NCBI RefSeq assembly: GCF_003426775.1 | Contig: NZ_QJUG01000011.1 | Span: 1-62,614 of the forward strand | DNA length: 62,614 nucleotides | Reading direction: 5' to 3' | Source: Allorhizocola rhizosphaerae | Lineage (GTDB): Bacteria; Actinomycetota; Actinomycetes; Mycobacteriales; Micromonosporaceae | Shown: positions 42,664 through 50,405 of the stretch, in pieces | How the letters are laid out: every line of letters starts with the position of its first letter | How positions within the stretch are numbered: position 1 is the stretch's first letter | Position numbers and translations under genes: made by a program | Notes under the pieces: model-generated | The model's database searches: none | Seen by the model: only the letters and a program-made list of their open reading frames with translations | What the model was told of the DNA's origin: nothing

Positions 42664-43940
42664 CGTTGTCCCTTCGTCTCGGCGGCCAACTCGGCCACGG
42701 CGTCGAGCAGTCGGCTGACCTCTTCGGCGGTGTTGTAGACATAGAGGCTGGCGCGCACGTTGCCGGCGCGGTTGTCTTCCTCGTGCAGCTCGTTGAAGAA
42801 GTAGTTCAGCGCGCAGTGCTGCCCGGCGCGCACGGCCACACCGTAGCGGTCGTTGAGCAGCTGCCCGACCTCGGCGAAATCGCGCCCCACGATATTGAAC
42901 GAGACCACCGCGACCCGGTCGGCCGGATCGGCCGGCCCGTAGACCTCGACGCCGTCGATGGCCGACAGGCCGGAGAGCAACTGCTGCATCAGCTGGTGCT
43001 CGTGGGCGGCGATGTTGTCCAGCCCGATGCCGTTGAGGTAATCGATGGCGGCGGCCAGGCCCAGAGCTTCGGCGATCGGCGGGGTGCCCGCCTGCCACTT
43101 GTCGGGCAGGGTGGTGAACGAGCAGTCCGACAGCACACACCCGTCGAGAGTCGGTGCGGCGCAAGCGGTGGTGTCGATGGTGCCCCCGCCCAGCACGCCC
43201 GGCACCAGGCTGATGGCGTGCTCGCGGCGGATGTAGAGCACGCCGATGCCGGTGGGGCCGAGCATCTTGTGACCGGAGAAGGCCAGGAAGTCGCAGTTGA
43301 GCTTGGTGACATCGAGGCGCAGGTGCGGCGCGGACTGAGCGGCGTCGATGAGGAACAGGATGCCGCGCTCGCGGCAGATCTGGCCGATCTGCTCCACCGG
43401 GGCCCGGTTGCCCAGGATGTTGGTCACGTGGGCAAGGGTCACCAGCTTGGTGCGCTCGGAAAGCAGGCTGCGGAACGTGTCGAGGTTGAACTCGCCGTCT
43501 CGGGTTGCGTTGAACCACCGCACCTTCACACCGTGCTTGTTGGACAGCCGCATCCACGGCGCCATGTTGGAGGTGTGCTCCAGATTGGACAGCACGATTT
43601 CGTCACCGGGCTCGAAGTCGAGCGTCGCGGCCACCAGATTGATCGCCGTGGTGGTGTTGGACGTCAGCACGATCTCCTCAGGCGACGCGTTGAGGAACCG
43701 TGCGATCGTGGTCAGCGAGTCGTCGAAACGCTGGGAAGCCCGCATCGACAGGTCGTAGGATCCGCGGTGCACGTTGGCGCGGAAGCTGGTGTAATAGTCG
43801 GTCATCGCTTCGATGACCGATAGTGGCGTCAGCGAGGATGCGACGCTGTCAAAGTAGGCCACCGCGTCGGAGACGGTGGGAAAGTCGCGGCGCACGGCGT
43901 GCACATCGAAAGCCGTGACGAGCTCCTGCGGAGAGGTCAT
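42660..43940 (-). CDS. SufS/CsdA-like cysteine desulfurase-family enzyme
   Basis: A 426-residue PLP enzyme. It has VASSLTPLSVIEAM, TSNTTTAINLVA, HVTNILGN, the PLP lysine in FSGHKMLGPTGIGVLY and the catalytic-loop cysteine in RAGQHCALNYF, as in group II desulfurases. It is not next to suf or iscU genes; instead it is translationally coupled to VOC-like protein B. In this setting it could supply persulfide sulfur to make thioarsenicals, or act as a C-Se/C-As lyase. The start at 43940 (MTSPQELVTAF) is chosen over 43994 since the latter adds an irregular N-terminus. It is divergent from ArsR 4. Confidence 0.85.
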   Translation of the reverse strand: MTSPQELVTAFDVHAVRRDFPTVSDAVAYFDSVASSLTPLSVIEAMTDYYTSFRANVHRGSYDLSMRASQRFDDSLTTIARFLNASPEEIVLTSNTTTAINLVAATLDFEPGDEIVLSNLEHTSNMAPWMRLSNKHGVKVRWFNATRDGEFNLDTFRSLLSERTKLVTLAHVTNILGNRAPVEQIGQICRERGILFLIDAAQSAPHLRLDVTKLNCDFLAFSGHKMLGPTGIGVLYIRREHAISLVPGVLGGGTIDTTACAAPTLDGCVLSDCSFTTLPDKWQAGTPPIAEALGLAAAIDYLNGIGLDNIAAHEHQLMQQLLSGLSAIDGVEVYGPADPADRVAVVSFNIVGRDFAEVGQLLNDRYGVAVRAGQHCALNYFFNELHEEDNRAGNVRASLYVYNTAEEVSRLLDAVAELAAETKGQR

Positions 43941-44061
43941 AACCACATCTTGACACTCGCAGCCGCAGCTTTCAATAGCCGATGTCAATATCATTTTCCA
44001 TGACTTGTATTATCAGCGAATGTTGTTGTTATGAGCCGCCGCGATCTGGTTGAATGAGCAT

Positions 44062-44418
44062 ATGACCGATGTGGTGCGGGTGGACGTGCTAGCCTCCCCT
44101 TCCCAGACCGCAGAGCAATGGGCGCCGGTGTTCAAGGCCCTGGGCGACCCGGTGCGCCTGGAGATTACCCTGCTTCTGGCGCAGCGCCCACGCAGTGTCA
44201 AAGAACTGCAAGAGGCACTGGGGCACAACCAGGCGCTGGTGAGCCATCACCTACGGCTGCTGCGCGAGCAGGGCGTTGTCACCAGCGTCGCCCGAGGGCG
44301 CAGCAACGTCTACGAGATTCAGATCGACCCCCTGTCGTGCCTTACGCAGTGCCTGATCTCGATGACCAGTCCCTATGGCCCCGCGTGCACCTGCCCGCAA
44401 GAGCCTGCCGAAAGCTGA
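44062..44418 (+). CDS. arsR: ArsR-family regulator 4 with C-terminal Cys cluster
   Basis: A 118-residue ArsR protein from ATG 44062 (TTG 44050 would add four residues). The wHTH is clear: FKALGDPVRLEITLLLAQ, QALVSHHLRLLREQG. The helix-3 CVC site is missing. Instead cysteines cluster at the C-terminus: LSCLTQCLISM and PACTCPQEP. Arsenic-binding C-terminal cysteines are known in some ArsR variants, so sensing may use that site. It is divergent from the desulfurase operon (122 bp to 43940), which it probably regulates. Confidence 0.85.
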   Translation: MTDVVRVDVLASPSQTAEQWAPVFKALGDPVRLEITLLLAQRPRSVKELQEALGHNQALVSHHLRLLREQGVVTSVARGRSNVYEIQIDPLSCLTQCLISMTSPYGPACTCPQEPAES

Positions 44419-44642
44419 CAGTCCCCTCGCGCGCACCTCATGCATGCCCAAGGCGATCGACGAAAAGCCGACAATCGCATATGGCCTGCCGCCGTTACTG
44501 TAGGTAATTGGTTGATGCACTTATTCGCCTTGCGGGCGGCGGATAGCATCGGGCAGTCTTGCTAACATCAGCGTCTCTTGATGCTGCATAGATGCAACTT
44601 TGTCGTTTCCCGCCTGATTCTGGCCTGACCGGGGGAGCCCGC

Positions 44643-45083
44643 ATGAGCACGCCACAGTTTTCACTGCAAGTCACCGATGTGTCCGCCGGATGCAAGCCAT
44701 CCGATTGCGCTCCGGCCGATGCGGCCGTGTCCGCAGTGTCGACCGATGCGTCGCAGGCGTGCGAGGCGCCGGCCGACGAGTCCAAGGGACTCATCGTTTA
44801 TGTCAACGACACCGCGGAGAGCACGCAGGCTCTGTCCACTTTCGACCGGCTGGACAACCCGCCGGACTGCTGCCGGATGCGCACCCGCCAACTGACCGAT
44901 TCCGACGCAGGCCTGCCCGAGGTGGTGGCAAAGGTGGCCGCGCACATGGGCTCCTGGCCGCTGCCGCTGACCGTCGTGGATGGACATCCGGTGGTCTCGC
45001 ACCGGCTGCCGACCTTCGACGAGCTGGTGCGCCTGACCAATGGCAAGACCTACGGTCCGGCGCCGAGTCTGCTGCCGGAGTAG
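44643..45083 (+). CDS. Stand-alone ArsD/Trx-like protein with Cys-rich N-tail
   Basis: A 146-residue protein starting at ATG 44643 behind GGGGGAG. Residues 55-140 form the same ArsD/thioredoxin-like domain found in paralogs A and C and in the 33185 protein (IVYVNDTAESTQ, PLPLTVVDGHPVVSHRLPTF). The N-terminal 50 residues are a low-complexity Ala/Ser/Asp tail with four cysteines (GCKPSDC, QACEAP), and PPDCCRM has a vicinal pair. ArsD is a metallochaperone passing As(III) to the ArsA pump ATPase; no ArsA is present here, so the partner may be a VOC or Mo enzyme. Confidence 0.6.
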   Translation: MSTPQFSLQVTDVSAGCKPSDCAPADAAVSAVSTDASQACEAPADESKGLIVYVNDTAESTQALSTFDRLDNPPDCCRMRTRQLTDSDAGLPEVVAKVAAHMGSWPLPLTVVDGHPVVSHRLPTFDELVRLTNGKTYGPAPSLLPE

Positions 45084-45168
45084 ACACCTCGCCGAATTTT
45101 GTTCCCGGCCCGGGGTGCGTAATGCCCCGCTGCGGTCGCGGTTCCGCCTGGGGATGAGCGGACGATCA

Positions 45169-47214
45169 ATGGGGGAAACCTTGCTGCGTAAGGTTATTGG
45201 TGCGTGCCCGCACGACTGTCCGGATCGGTGCAGTTGGGTGGTCACGGTGGAGGAAGAAACAGGCAAGGCGATCGCCTTGCAGGGCAATGCGAATCATCCA
45301 CTGACCGCCGGGCGGCTGTGCGGCAAGGTGGCAGGCTATTTGGACGATCGGGTGTACAGCCGCCATCGGCTGACCACGGCGCTCAAACGCTGTGGCCCCA
45401 AAGGGTCCGGGCAGTTCACCCCGATCGGGTTGGCCGAGGCTCTGGACGAGGTCGCCGACCGGTTGGGCGCGGTGGCGGCGCAATACGGCCCGGAGGCGAT
45501 CGTTCCGTTCAGTTACGAGGGCACACAAGGGCTGCTGCAGTCAAAGTCGATGAGCGAGCGCTTCTTTGCCCGGTTGGGCGCCACCGAGTTGGGCAAGACG
45601 ATCTGCGGGCCGACCGGTGGCAAGGGAATCAATGCGGTCAACGGGACCAGCGTGGGCGTGCTGCCCGAAGACGCGATCCATTCCCGCTATGTCGTGGTGT
45701 GGGGCGCCAACCCGGTGGTCACCACCCAGCACCTGTGGCCGGTGATGCTCAAGGCCCGCGCCCGGGGCGCGAAGATCGTCGTCATCGACCCCGTGGCCAC
45801 CCGCACCGCGAACGCGGCCGACTGGCACCTGGCCCCCCGGCCGGGCACCGACGCCGCGCTGGCCCTGTGCATCGCCCATGTCTTGATCGCCAAGGGCCTC
45901 ACCGACGCGGAGTGGATTTCGCAACACACCACCGGCTACGCCGAACTGGCCGAGGCCGTGCAGGAGTTCACCGTCTGCCGCACCGCGCAGATCACCGGGC
46001 TCCGCGAGCAGGACATCGAAACGCTGGCCCTGGAGTATGGGACGGTCACGCCCTCGCTGATCCGGCTGCTGGTGGGCATGGAGCATCAGGCACACGGCGC
46101 CGCGGCGTATTCCGCGATCGCCTGCCTGCCGTCGCTGACCGGCGCCTGGCGCCATCACGGCGGCGGGATCGCATACCACACCTCACCGCATTTCATGAAC
46201 GCCTTCAACATGGACGGGCTGAAGATGCCCCACCTGGCCCCGGGCCCGCGCCGGCAGATCAACATGGTGCGGTTGGGTCAGGCGCTGGTCGACCCCGACC
46301 TGGACCCGCCGGTGAAGGCCTTGTTCGTGCACGGTTCCAACCCCGCGGTGATCGTGCCCCGCCAACCGCTCGTGCGCCAGGGTCTGCAGCGCGACGACCT
46401 TTACACGGTGGTGCACGAGCACGTGCTCACCGATACCGCCCGCTACGCGGACATCGTTCTGCCCGCAACCACCCAGGTGGAACACCTCGACATCATGAAG
46501 TCGTGGGGGCACATCGATCTGACCCTCAATCTTCCCGCGGTCGCGCCACCGCCGGGCTGCATCGGTGTCACCGAGCTGTTCCGTCAGCTGGCCGCACGCA
46601 TGGGCTTCACCGAGCCGTGTTTCGCCGACACCGACGAGCAGCTGCTGGCGACCGCCCTGGACTCCGACCACCCATACCTCGCCGGCATCACGGTCGAAAG
46701 CCTGCGGGCGCAAGGCTGGCAGCGACTGCGGCTGCCGCAACCATGGATCCCCTTCGCCAACGGCTTTCCCACACCCGATGGGCGTGCCCGGCTCAGCGCC
46801 GGTGCGGCTGCCGCCGCCACCACGACGCCCACCGGCCCATCCGACAACCGGTTTCCGTTGCGGCTGCTCAGCGTCAAGGGTCTGCATTCGATCAACTCCA
46901 CCTACGCCGACACCGGCCGGGCGCAGCGGCGCGGTGGACCCTGGATCGACCTGCATCCCGATGACGCCGCACCACGCTCCATCGGACAAGGCGACCCGGT
47001 TTCCGTGCACAACCAGCACGGCAGCCTCACCTTTCAGGCACGCCTCACGTGCACCGTCCCGCCGGGCGTTGCCTCAGCCGTCTTCGGCGCCTGGAGCAAC
47101 GGTGACGGGCCCGGCTGCGGGCCGTGCCTGAATCTGCTCACCGGTGACGAGCTGACCGAAGCGGGCGGCTCGTCCTATCAGGACACTTTCGTAGAGGTTG
47201 CCCGGCAATGGTGA
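45169..47214 (+). CDS. Molybdopterin-dependent oxidoreductase (DMSO reductase family)
   Basis: About 681 residues. An N-terminal [4Fe-4S] site reads ACPHDCPDRC plus a fourth Cys in GRLCGKV; the Mo-bisMGD domains follow with YGPEAIVPFSYEGTQG, GANPVV and VVIDPVATRTANAADWH. The C-terminal domain has HPDDAAPRSIGQGDPV and a final LNLLTGD. The family includes arsenite oxidases, arsenate reductases and formate dehydrogenases; this sequence has no accompanying Rieske or FeS subunit gene nearby, so it may be a soluble single-subunit enzyme. The start is uncertain: ATG 45169, or TTG 45181 behind GGGGGAAA, which is better spaced. Confidence 0.85.
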   Translation: MGETLLRKVIGACPHDCPDRCSWVVTVEEETGKAIALQGNANHPLTAGRLCGKVAGYLDDRVYSRHRLTTALKRCGPKGSGQFTPIGLAEALDEVADRLGAVAAQYGPEAIVPFSYEGTQGLLQSKSMSERFFARLGATELGKTICGPTGGKGINAVNGTSVGVLPEDAIHSRYVVVWGANPVVTTQHLWPVMLKARARGAKIVVIDPVATRTANAADWHLAPRPGTDAALALCIAHVLIAKGLTDAEWISQHTTGYAELAEAVQEFTVCRTAQITGLREQDIETLALEYGTVTPSLIRLLVGMEHQAHGAAAYSAIACLPSLTGAWRHHGGGIAYHTSPHFMNAFNMDGLKMPHLAPGPRRQINMVRLGQALVDPDLDPPVKALFVHGSNPAVIVPRQPLVRQGLQRDDLYTVVHEHVLTDTARYADIVLPATTQVEHLDIMKSWGHIDLTLNLPAVAPPPGCIGVTELFRQLAARMGFTEPCFADTDEQLLATALDSDHPYLAGITVESLRAQGWQRLRLPQPWIPFANGFPTPDGRARLSAGAAAAATTTPTGPSDNRFPLRLLSVKGLHSINSTYADTGRAQRRGGPWIDLHPDDAAPRSIGQGDPVSVHNQHGSLTFQARLTCTVPPGVASAVFGAWSNGDGPGCGPCLNLLTGDELTEAGGSSYQDTFVEVARQW

Positions 47215-47297
47215 CGGGCATCCGACACCACATTGTTCGGTTGGATTGGCTCGCCGGGCTTGCCCGCCTCGCCCGGCGACCACTAGCCTCAACCAAA

Positions 47298-47322
47298 ATC
47301 AATAACATCAAAAATTGTTGAT
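47298..47322. promoter_or_regulatory. ArsR-type operator upstream of VOC-like protein C
   Basis: ATCAA (47307-47311) and TTGAT (47318-47322) form an inverted repeat with a 6-base spacer; a further ATCAA lies at 47298-47302. It lies 59-83 bases before the start of the 47381 gene in an AT-rich stretch. The half-sites fit the TCAA/TTGA repeats of many ArsR/SmtB operators. Confidence 0.5.
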
Positions 47323-47380
47323 AATGACCGTATTCGTGGGTGGGCGGGCGCCGCGACTTTCCCAGGAGGGGCTGAAGATT

Positions 47381-48352
47381 ATGGTCTTCGATGTCGCGCA
47401 AGTAGAATCACAGCTGGAATACCTGACCGGCAGGCAGCTGCTGGGCCGCCGCGAGCCGGACCAGGTCCTGACGCTCATCGGCTCCGAATATGAACTGGCC
47501 CCGGCCGTGGCCGCAGCGGAATCGCTTCACGTGCACGTCAAGGTGGAAGACCTGGCCGACCTCCCACACTCGGAGCTCGGTGCTCGGGGCCAGTTGGAGC
47601 GGTGGAAGGCGCCGGGCTATGTCAAATACCGCCTGCTCGGTGGGATCAACATCATCTTCTCGTCGTTCCCGGTGGCGCAGGACGATCTCATCCGCGGGGC
47701 GGTCACCCTGCCGCGCCCGTTCGTGGACCACTTCGGCATCGACATGCGCCGCGAAGACACCGTGACCCGAAACCGGTTCGACGCCATACCGTCGATGGTG
47801 GAGGGCAGGGGCTGGCGCACGGTCAAGCAGGGTGGGCCCGGTCGGCCCGTCTACGGCGCGCACACCCAGGTCGCCGAGAAACACTGGGTTTTCGCGGCGG
47901 GTGGCGACGATTGGCATCGCCCGGTCGAGTTCGCCTTCGGTCAGCTGATCGTCAACGAGGAATACCTGGGCTGCGACCACCGGCCGATCGACCCGGCGCA
48001 CCCGCTTGCCAACACCGCGCTGCCCTGGGAGGAGAGCCGCCGGTCGGCCCTGCCCGACGACATGAAGGGCATCGTGGTCTACGTGAAAAGCGCCGAGGAG
48101 CAACGCGATGCCGAGGCCGTGTTCGCGGGCCTTCCCGGCACCCCGATGCGCACCAGAATGCTCAGCAACGATCACCCCGAGGAGTTCCCGGACGTGGTGG
48201 TTGCGCTGTGGCTGCTCAAGGAATCGTGCCCGCTGCCGCTGACCGTGGTCGACGGCTATCCCGTGGTGACCCAGCGGGTGCCCACCGAAACCGAGGCCGT
48301 CCGATTCACCAGCGAGCCGGTGCTCGCCCCGGCGGCCGACGTCTTCGGATAG
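47381..48352 (+). CDS. Divergent VOC/ArsI-like protein C with ArsD/Trx-like C-domain
   Basis: A 323-residue paralog of A (32197) and B (41962). Residues 1-212 show ESLHVHVKVED, RGAVTLPRPFVDHFGIDMRR, EKHWVFAAGG, PVEFAFGQL and GCDHRPIDPAHPL; H50, H117 and E183 would be the VOC metal ligands. The ArsI cysteine pair is absent (GAHTQV). Residues 228-310 are the ArsD/Trx-like domain (GIVVYVKSAEEQ, PLPLTVVDGYPVVTQRVPT). The start at 47381 follows AGGAGG by 11 bases. Downstream, 67 bp on, the ABC importer genes begin, so C is probably in the uptake operon. Confidence 0.6.
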   Translation: MVFDVAQVESQLEYLTGRQLLGRREPDQVLTLIGSEYELAPAVAAAESLHVHVKVEDLADLPHSELGARGQLERWKAPGYVKYRLLGGINIIFSSFPVAQDDLIRGAVTLPRPFVDHFGIDMRREDTVTRNRFDAIPSMVEGRGWRTVKQGGPGRPVYGAHTQVAEKHWVFAAGGDDWHRPVEFAFGQLIVNEEYLGCDHRPIDPAHPLANTALPWEESRRSALPDDMKGIVVYVKSAEEQRDAEAVFAGLPGTPMRTRMLSNDHPEEFPDVVVALWLLKESCPLPLTVVDGYPVVTQRVPTETEAVRFTSEPVLAPAADVFG

Positions 48353-48419
48353 CAGCGTCGCCGAGCTGGCGTATTACCTCATCAATCCGCAAACAACGGT
48401 CCATATAGGAGCAGGAGTC

Positions 48420-49367
48420 GTGACTTCCCGGAGCCGGCTTAAGGTCCGGGCGGCGATGGCTGCCGCCCTTCTCGCCGCCGCAAGCGTGACCGCTTGCGGC
48501 AAAGGCGATTCCGGCCCTGCGTCGAGCGGCACGGGCTGGCCGGACAAGCTGGTCTTCGCCGCTGTGCCCAGTGGCGAGGCCAAGACGTTCGAGGCGCACT
48601 ACGGCCTGTTCATCAATGCATTGTCCGAGGAGCTCGGGATCAAGATTGAGACGTTCCTGGCGGCCGACTACGCCGGGGTCATCGAAGCACTGATCGCCGA
48701 CAAGGTCGACATCGCACAGCTCGGCGCGTTCTCCTACGCCCTGGCCGTCCAAAACGGTGCCAACGTCGAGCCGTCCGGCGTGCTGCATCACCGCAAGGGC
48801 GACAAGCCCGGTTACGTGATTCAGGGCATCGCGCCGGCGGCATCGCCAGTCAGCTCGTTGGAGGGGTTCCGCGGCAAGACCGTGTGTTTTCCCGACCCGG
48901 CCTCCACCACCACGTTGCTCCCGCTGTTCGAGTTCGCCAAGGCCAACATGGTGCCGGACAAGGACTTCAAGCGACTGACCGTCCCGGCCGGCACCGCGAT
49001 CCCGCGCACCGTGAAGAAGGGCGACTGTGAGGTGGGGCTCGCCGCCGACGTGCAGATGGAGTCGGCCACCAAGGCCGGTGACATCGGCGCGGGCGACCTG
49101 AAGGTGTTCTGGACCATGCAGGCGCCCGGCTCGCCCATCGCGACCCGCACCGCCCTGCCGCAGGATCTGCGCGAGAAGATCAAGACTGCCGCGGTCAAAA
49201 TCAACGCCGACTACCTTGCCGCAAAAGGCGTCTGCACCGGTGACAAGTGCCTGATCTCGTCCAACCGCGATTTCGGCTACCTGCCGGTCGAGCATTCCTA
49301 CTACCAGATCATCTGGGACGCCTGCAAAGCCACCAAAGTCACCGCCTGCGGACCGCTGGCCAACTAG
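48420..49367 (+). CDS. PhnD-like substrate-binding lipoprotein 2
   Basis: A 315-residue lipoprotein starting GTG at 48420 behind AGGAGCAGGAG, with the lipobox ASVTAC. Its PhnD-type domain includes LVFAAVPSGEAKTFEAHYG, AQLGAFSYALAVQNGA, and DPASTTTLLPLFEF. The six cysteines of homolog 1 are all kept (KTVCF, KGDCE, GVC, DKC, WDAC, TACGP). Sequence identity among the three is high, most visible in the stretch around LPQDLREKIKTA and LISSNRDFGYLPVE. It delivers ligand to the PhnE-C transporter encoded just downstream. Confidence 0.8.
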   Translation: MTSRSRLKVRAAMAAALLAAASVTACGKGDSGPASSGTGWPDKLVFAAVPSGEAKTFEAHYGLFINALSEELGIKIETFLAADYAGVIEALIADKVDIAQLGAFSYALAVQNGANVEPSGVLHHRKGDKPGYVIQGIAPAASPVSSLEGFRGKTVCFPDPASTTTLLPLFEFAKANMVPDKDFKRLTVPAGTAIPRTVKKGDCEVGLAADVQMESATKAGDIGAGDLKVFWTMQAPGSPIATRTALPQDLREKIKTAAVKINADYLAAKGVCTGDKCLISSNRDFGYLPVEHSYYQIIWDACKATKVTACGPLAN

Positions 49368-49441
49368 CCGCGGAGGCCGGTGCCGCCGCAGCCGGCCCCG
49401 ACCGACCCTCGCACATTACGCGAAACGGAGCACCCATCTCG

Positions 49442-50380
49442 ATGCGTTTACCAGCTCGCCTTTCCATCCTGCTCACCGTCACGCTCGCCGCATGGGCTAC
49501 CGCGGCGTGCGGCTCCGACGAGCCCGGCGCACCCTCATCGGATACCAAATGGCCTGAAAAGATTGTCTTCGCGGCGACACCCTCCGGCGAAGCCCGCACC
49601 TTCAACGACGACTTCGGGCCGTTCGTCGCGGCACTGTCCAAAGAGGTCGGCATCAAAATCGAAACGTTCCTGGCAGCCGACTACGCCGCCGTCATCGAAG
49701 GAATGATCTCCGACAAGGTGGACATCGCCCAACTTGGCGCGTTCTCCTACGCCCTGGGCGTGCAAAACGGCGCCAAACTGGAACCGTCGGGAGTGCGCAT
49801 CCATCTCAAGGGCGACAAGGCCGGCTACACCATCTACGGCTTGGTCAAGTCGTCGTCCACCATCGCGGGACTGCAAGACATCAAGGGCAAGACCGTCTGC
49901 CTGCCCGACCCGGCCTCCACCACCACGCTGATCCCGCTGTTCGAGTTCTCCAAGGTAAACATGCAGCCGGACAAGGATTTCAAGCGCCTGACCGTGCCGG
50001 CCGGGTCGACCATCCCCCGCACCATCGTCAAGGGCGACTGCGACCTCGGGATGGCGTCGCAAGCCCAGCTCGAAAACGCCATCCGCCAGGGCGACGTCAA
50101 AAAGGACGACCTCAAGGTCGTGTGGCAGGTCCAGGCGCCGGGCTCGCCTCTGGCCGTCAGAACCCAACTGCCGCAAGACCTGCGCGACAAACTGAAGACC
50201 GCGATAAACAAGATCAACGCCGAGTGGCTGGAGCAGAATGGCTACTGCAAGGGCGACAAGTGCCTGATCTCCGCCAGTGGCGACTTCGGCTACATCCCCG
50301 TAGAGGCCACCTATTACCAAGTGGTCTGGGATGCGTGCAAGGCCACCCGCATCGACGCCTGCGGACCTATCGGCAAGTGA
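49442..50380 (+). CDS. PhnD-like substrate-binding lipoprotein 3
   Basis: A 312-residue lipoprotein starting at ATG 49442, with the lipobox WATAAC. Features are those of its tandem neighbour: IVFAATPSGEARTFNDDFG, AQLGAFSYALGVQNGAK, DPASTTTLIPLFEF, and six conserved cysteines. It lies 74 bp after homolog 2 and 25 bp before the permease gene. Tandem copies suggest a widened or divided substrate range, such as different arsenic or phosphorus oxyanions. PhnD proteins usually bind phosphonates or phosphite; the ligand here is unproved. Confidence 0.8.
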   Translation: MRLPARLSILLTVTLAAWATAACGSDEPGAPSSDTKWPEKIVFAATPSGEARTFNDDFGPFVAALSKEVGIKIETFLAADYAAVIEGMISDKVDIAQLGAFSYALGVQNGAKLEPSGVRIHLKGDKAGYTIYGLVKSSSTIAGLQDIKGKTVCLPDPASTTTLIPLFEFSKVNMQPDKDFKRLTVPAGSTIPRTIVKGDCDLGMASQAQLENAIRQGDVKKDDLKVVWQVQAPGSPLAVRTQLPQDLRDKLKTAINKINAEWLEQNGYCKGDKCLISASGDFGYIPVEATYYQVVWDACKATRIDACGPIGK

Positions 50381-50405
50381 GACCCGCAGACCGGTAACAG
50401 AAAGG

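Noticed and set aside
41962-43557. A 531-residue frame extending protein B upstream
   Set aside because: Upstream of 42663 the frame is antisense-like composition over the desulfurase gene; the family start is clear by comparison with paralogs A and C and the ATGA overlap.
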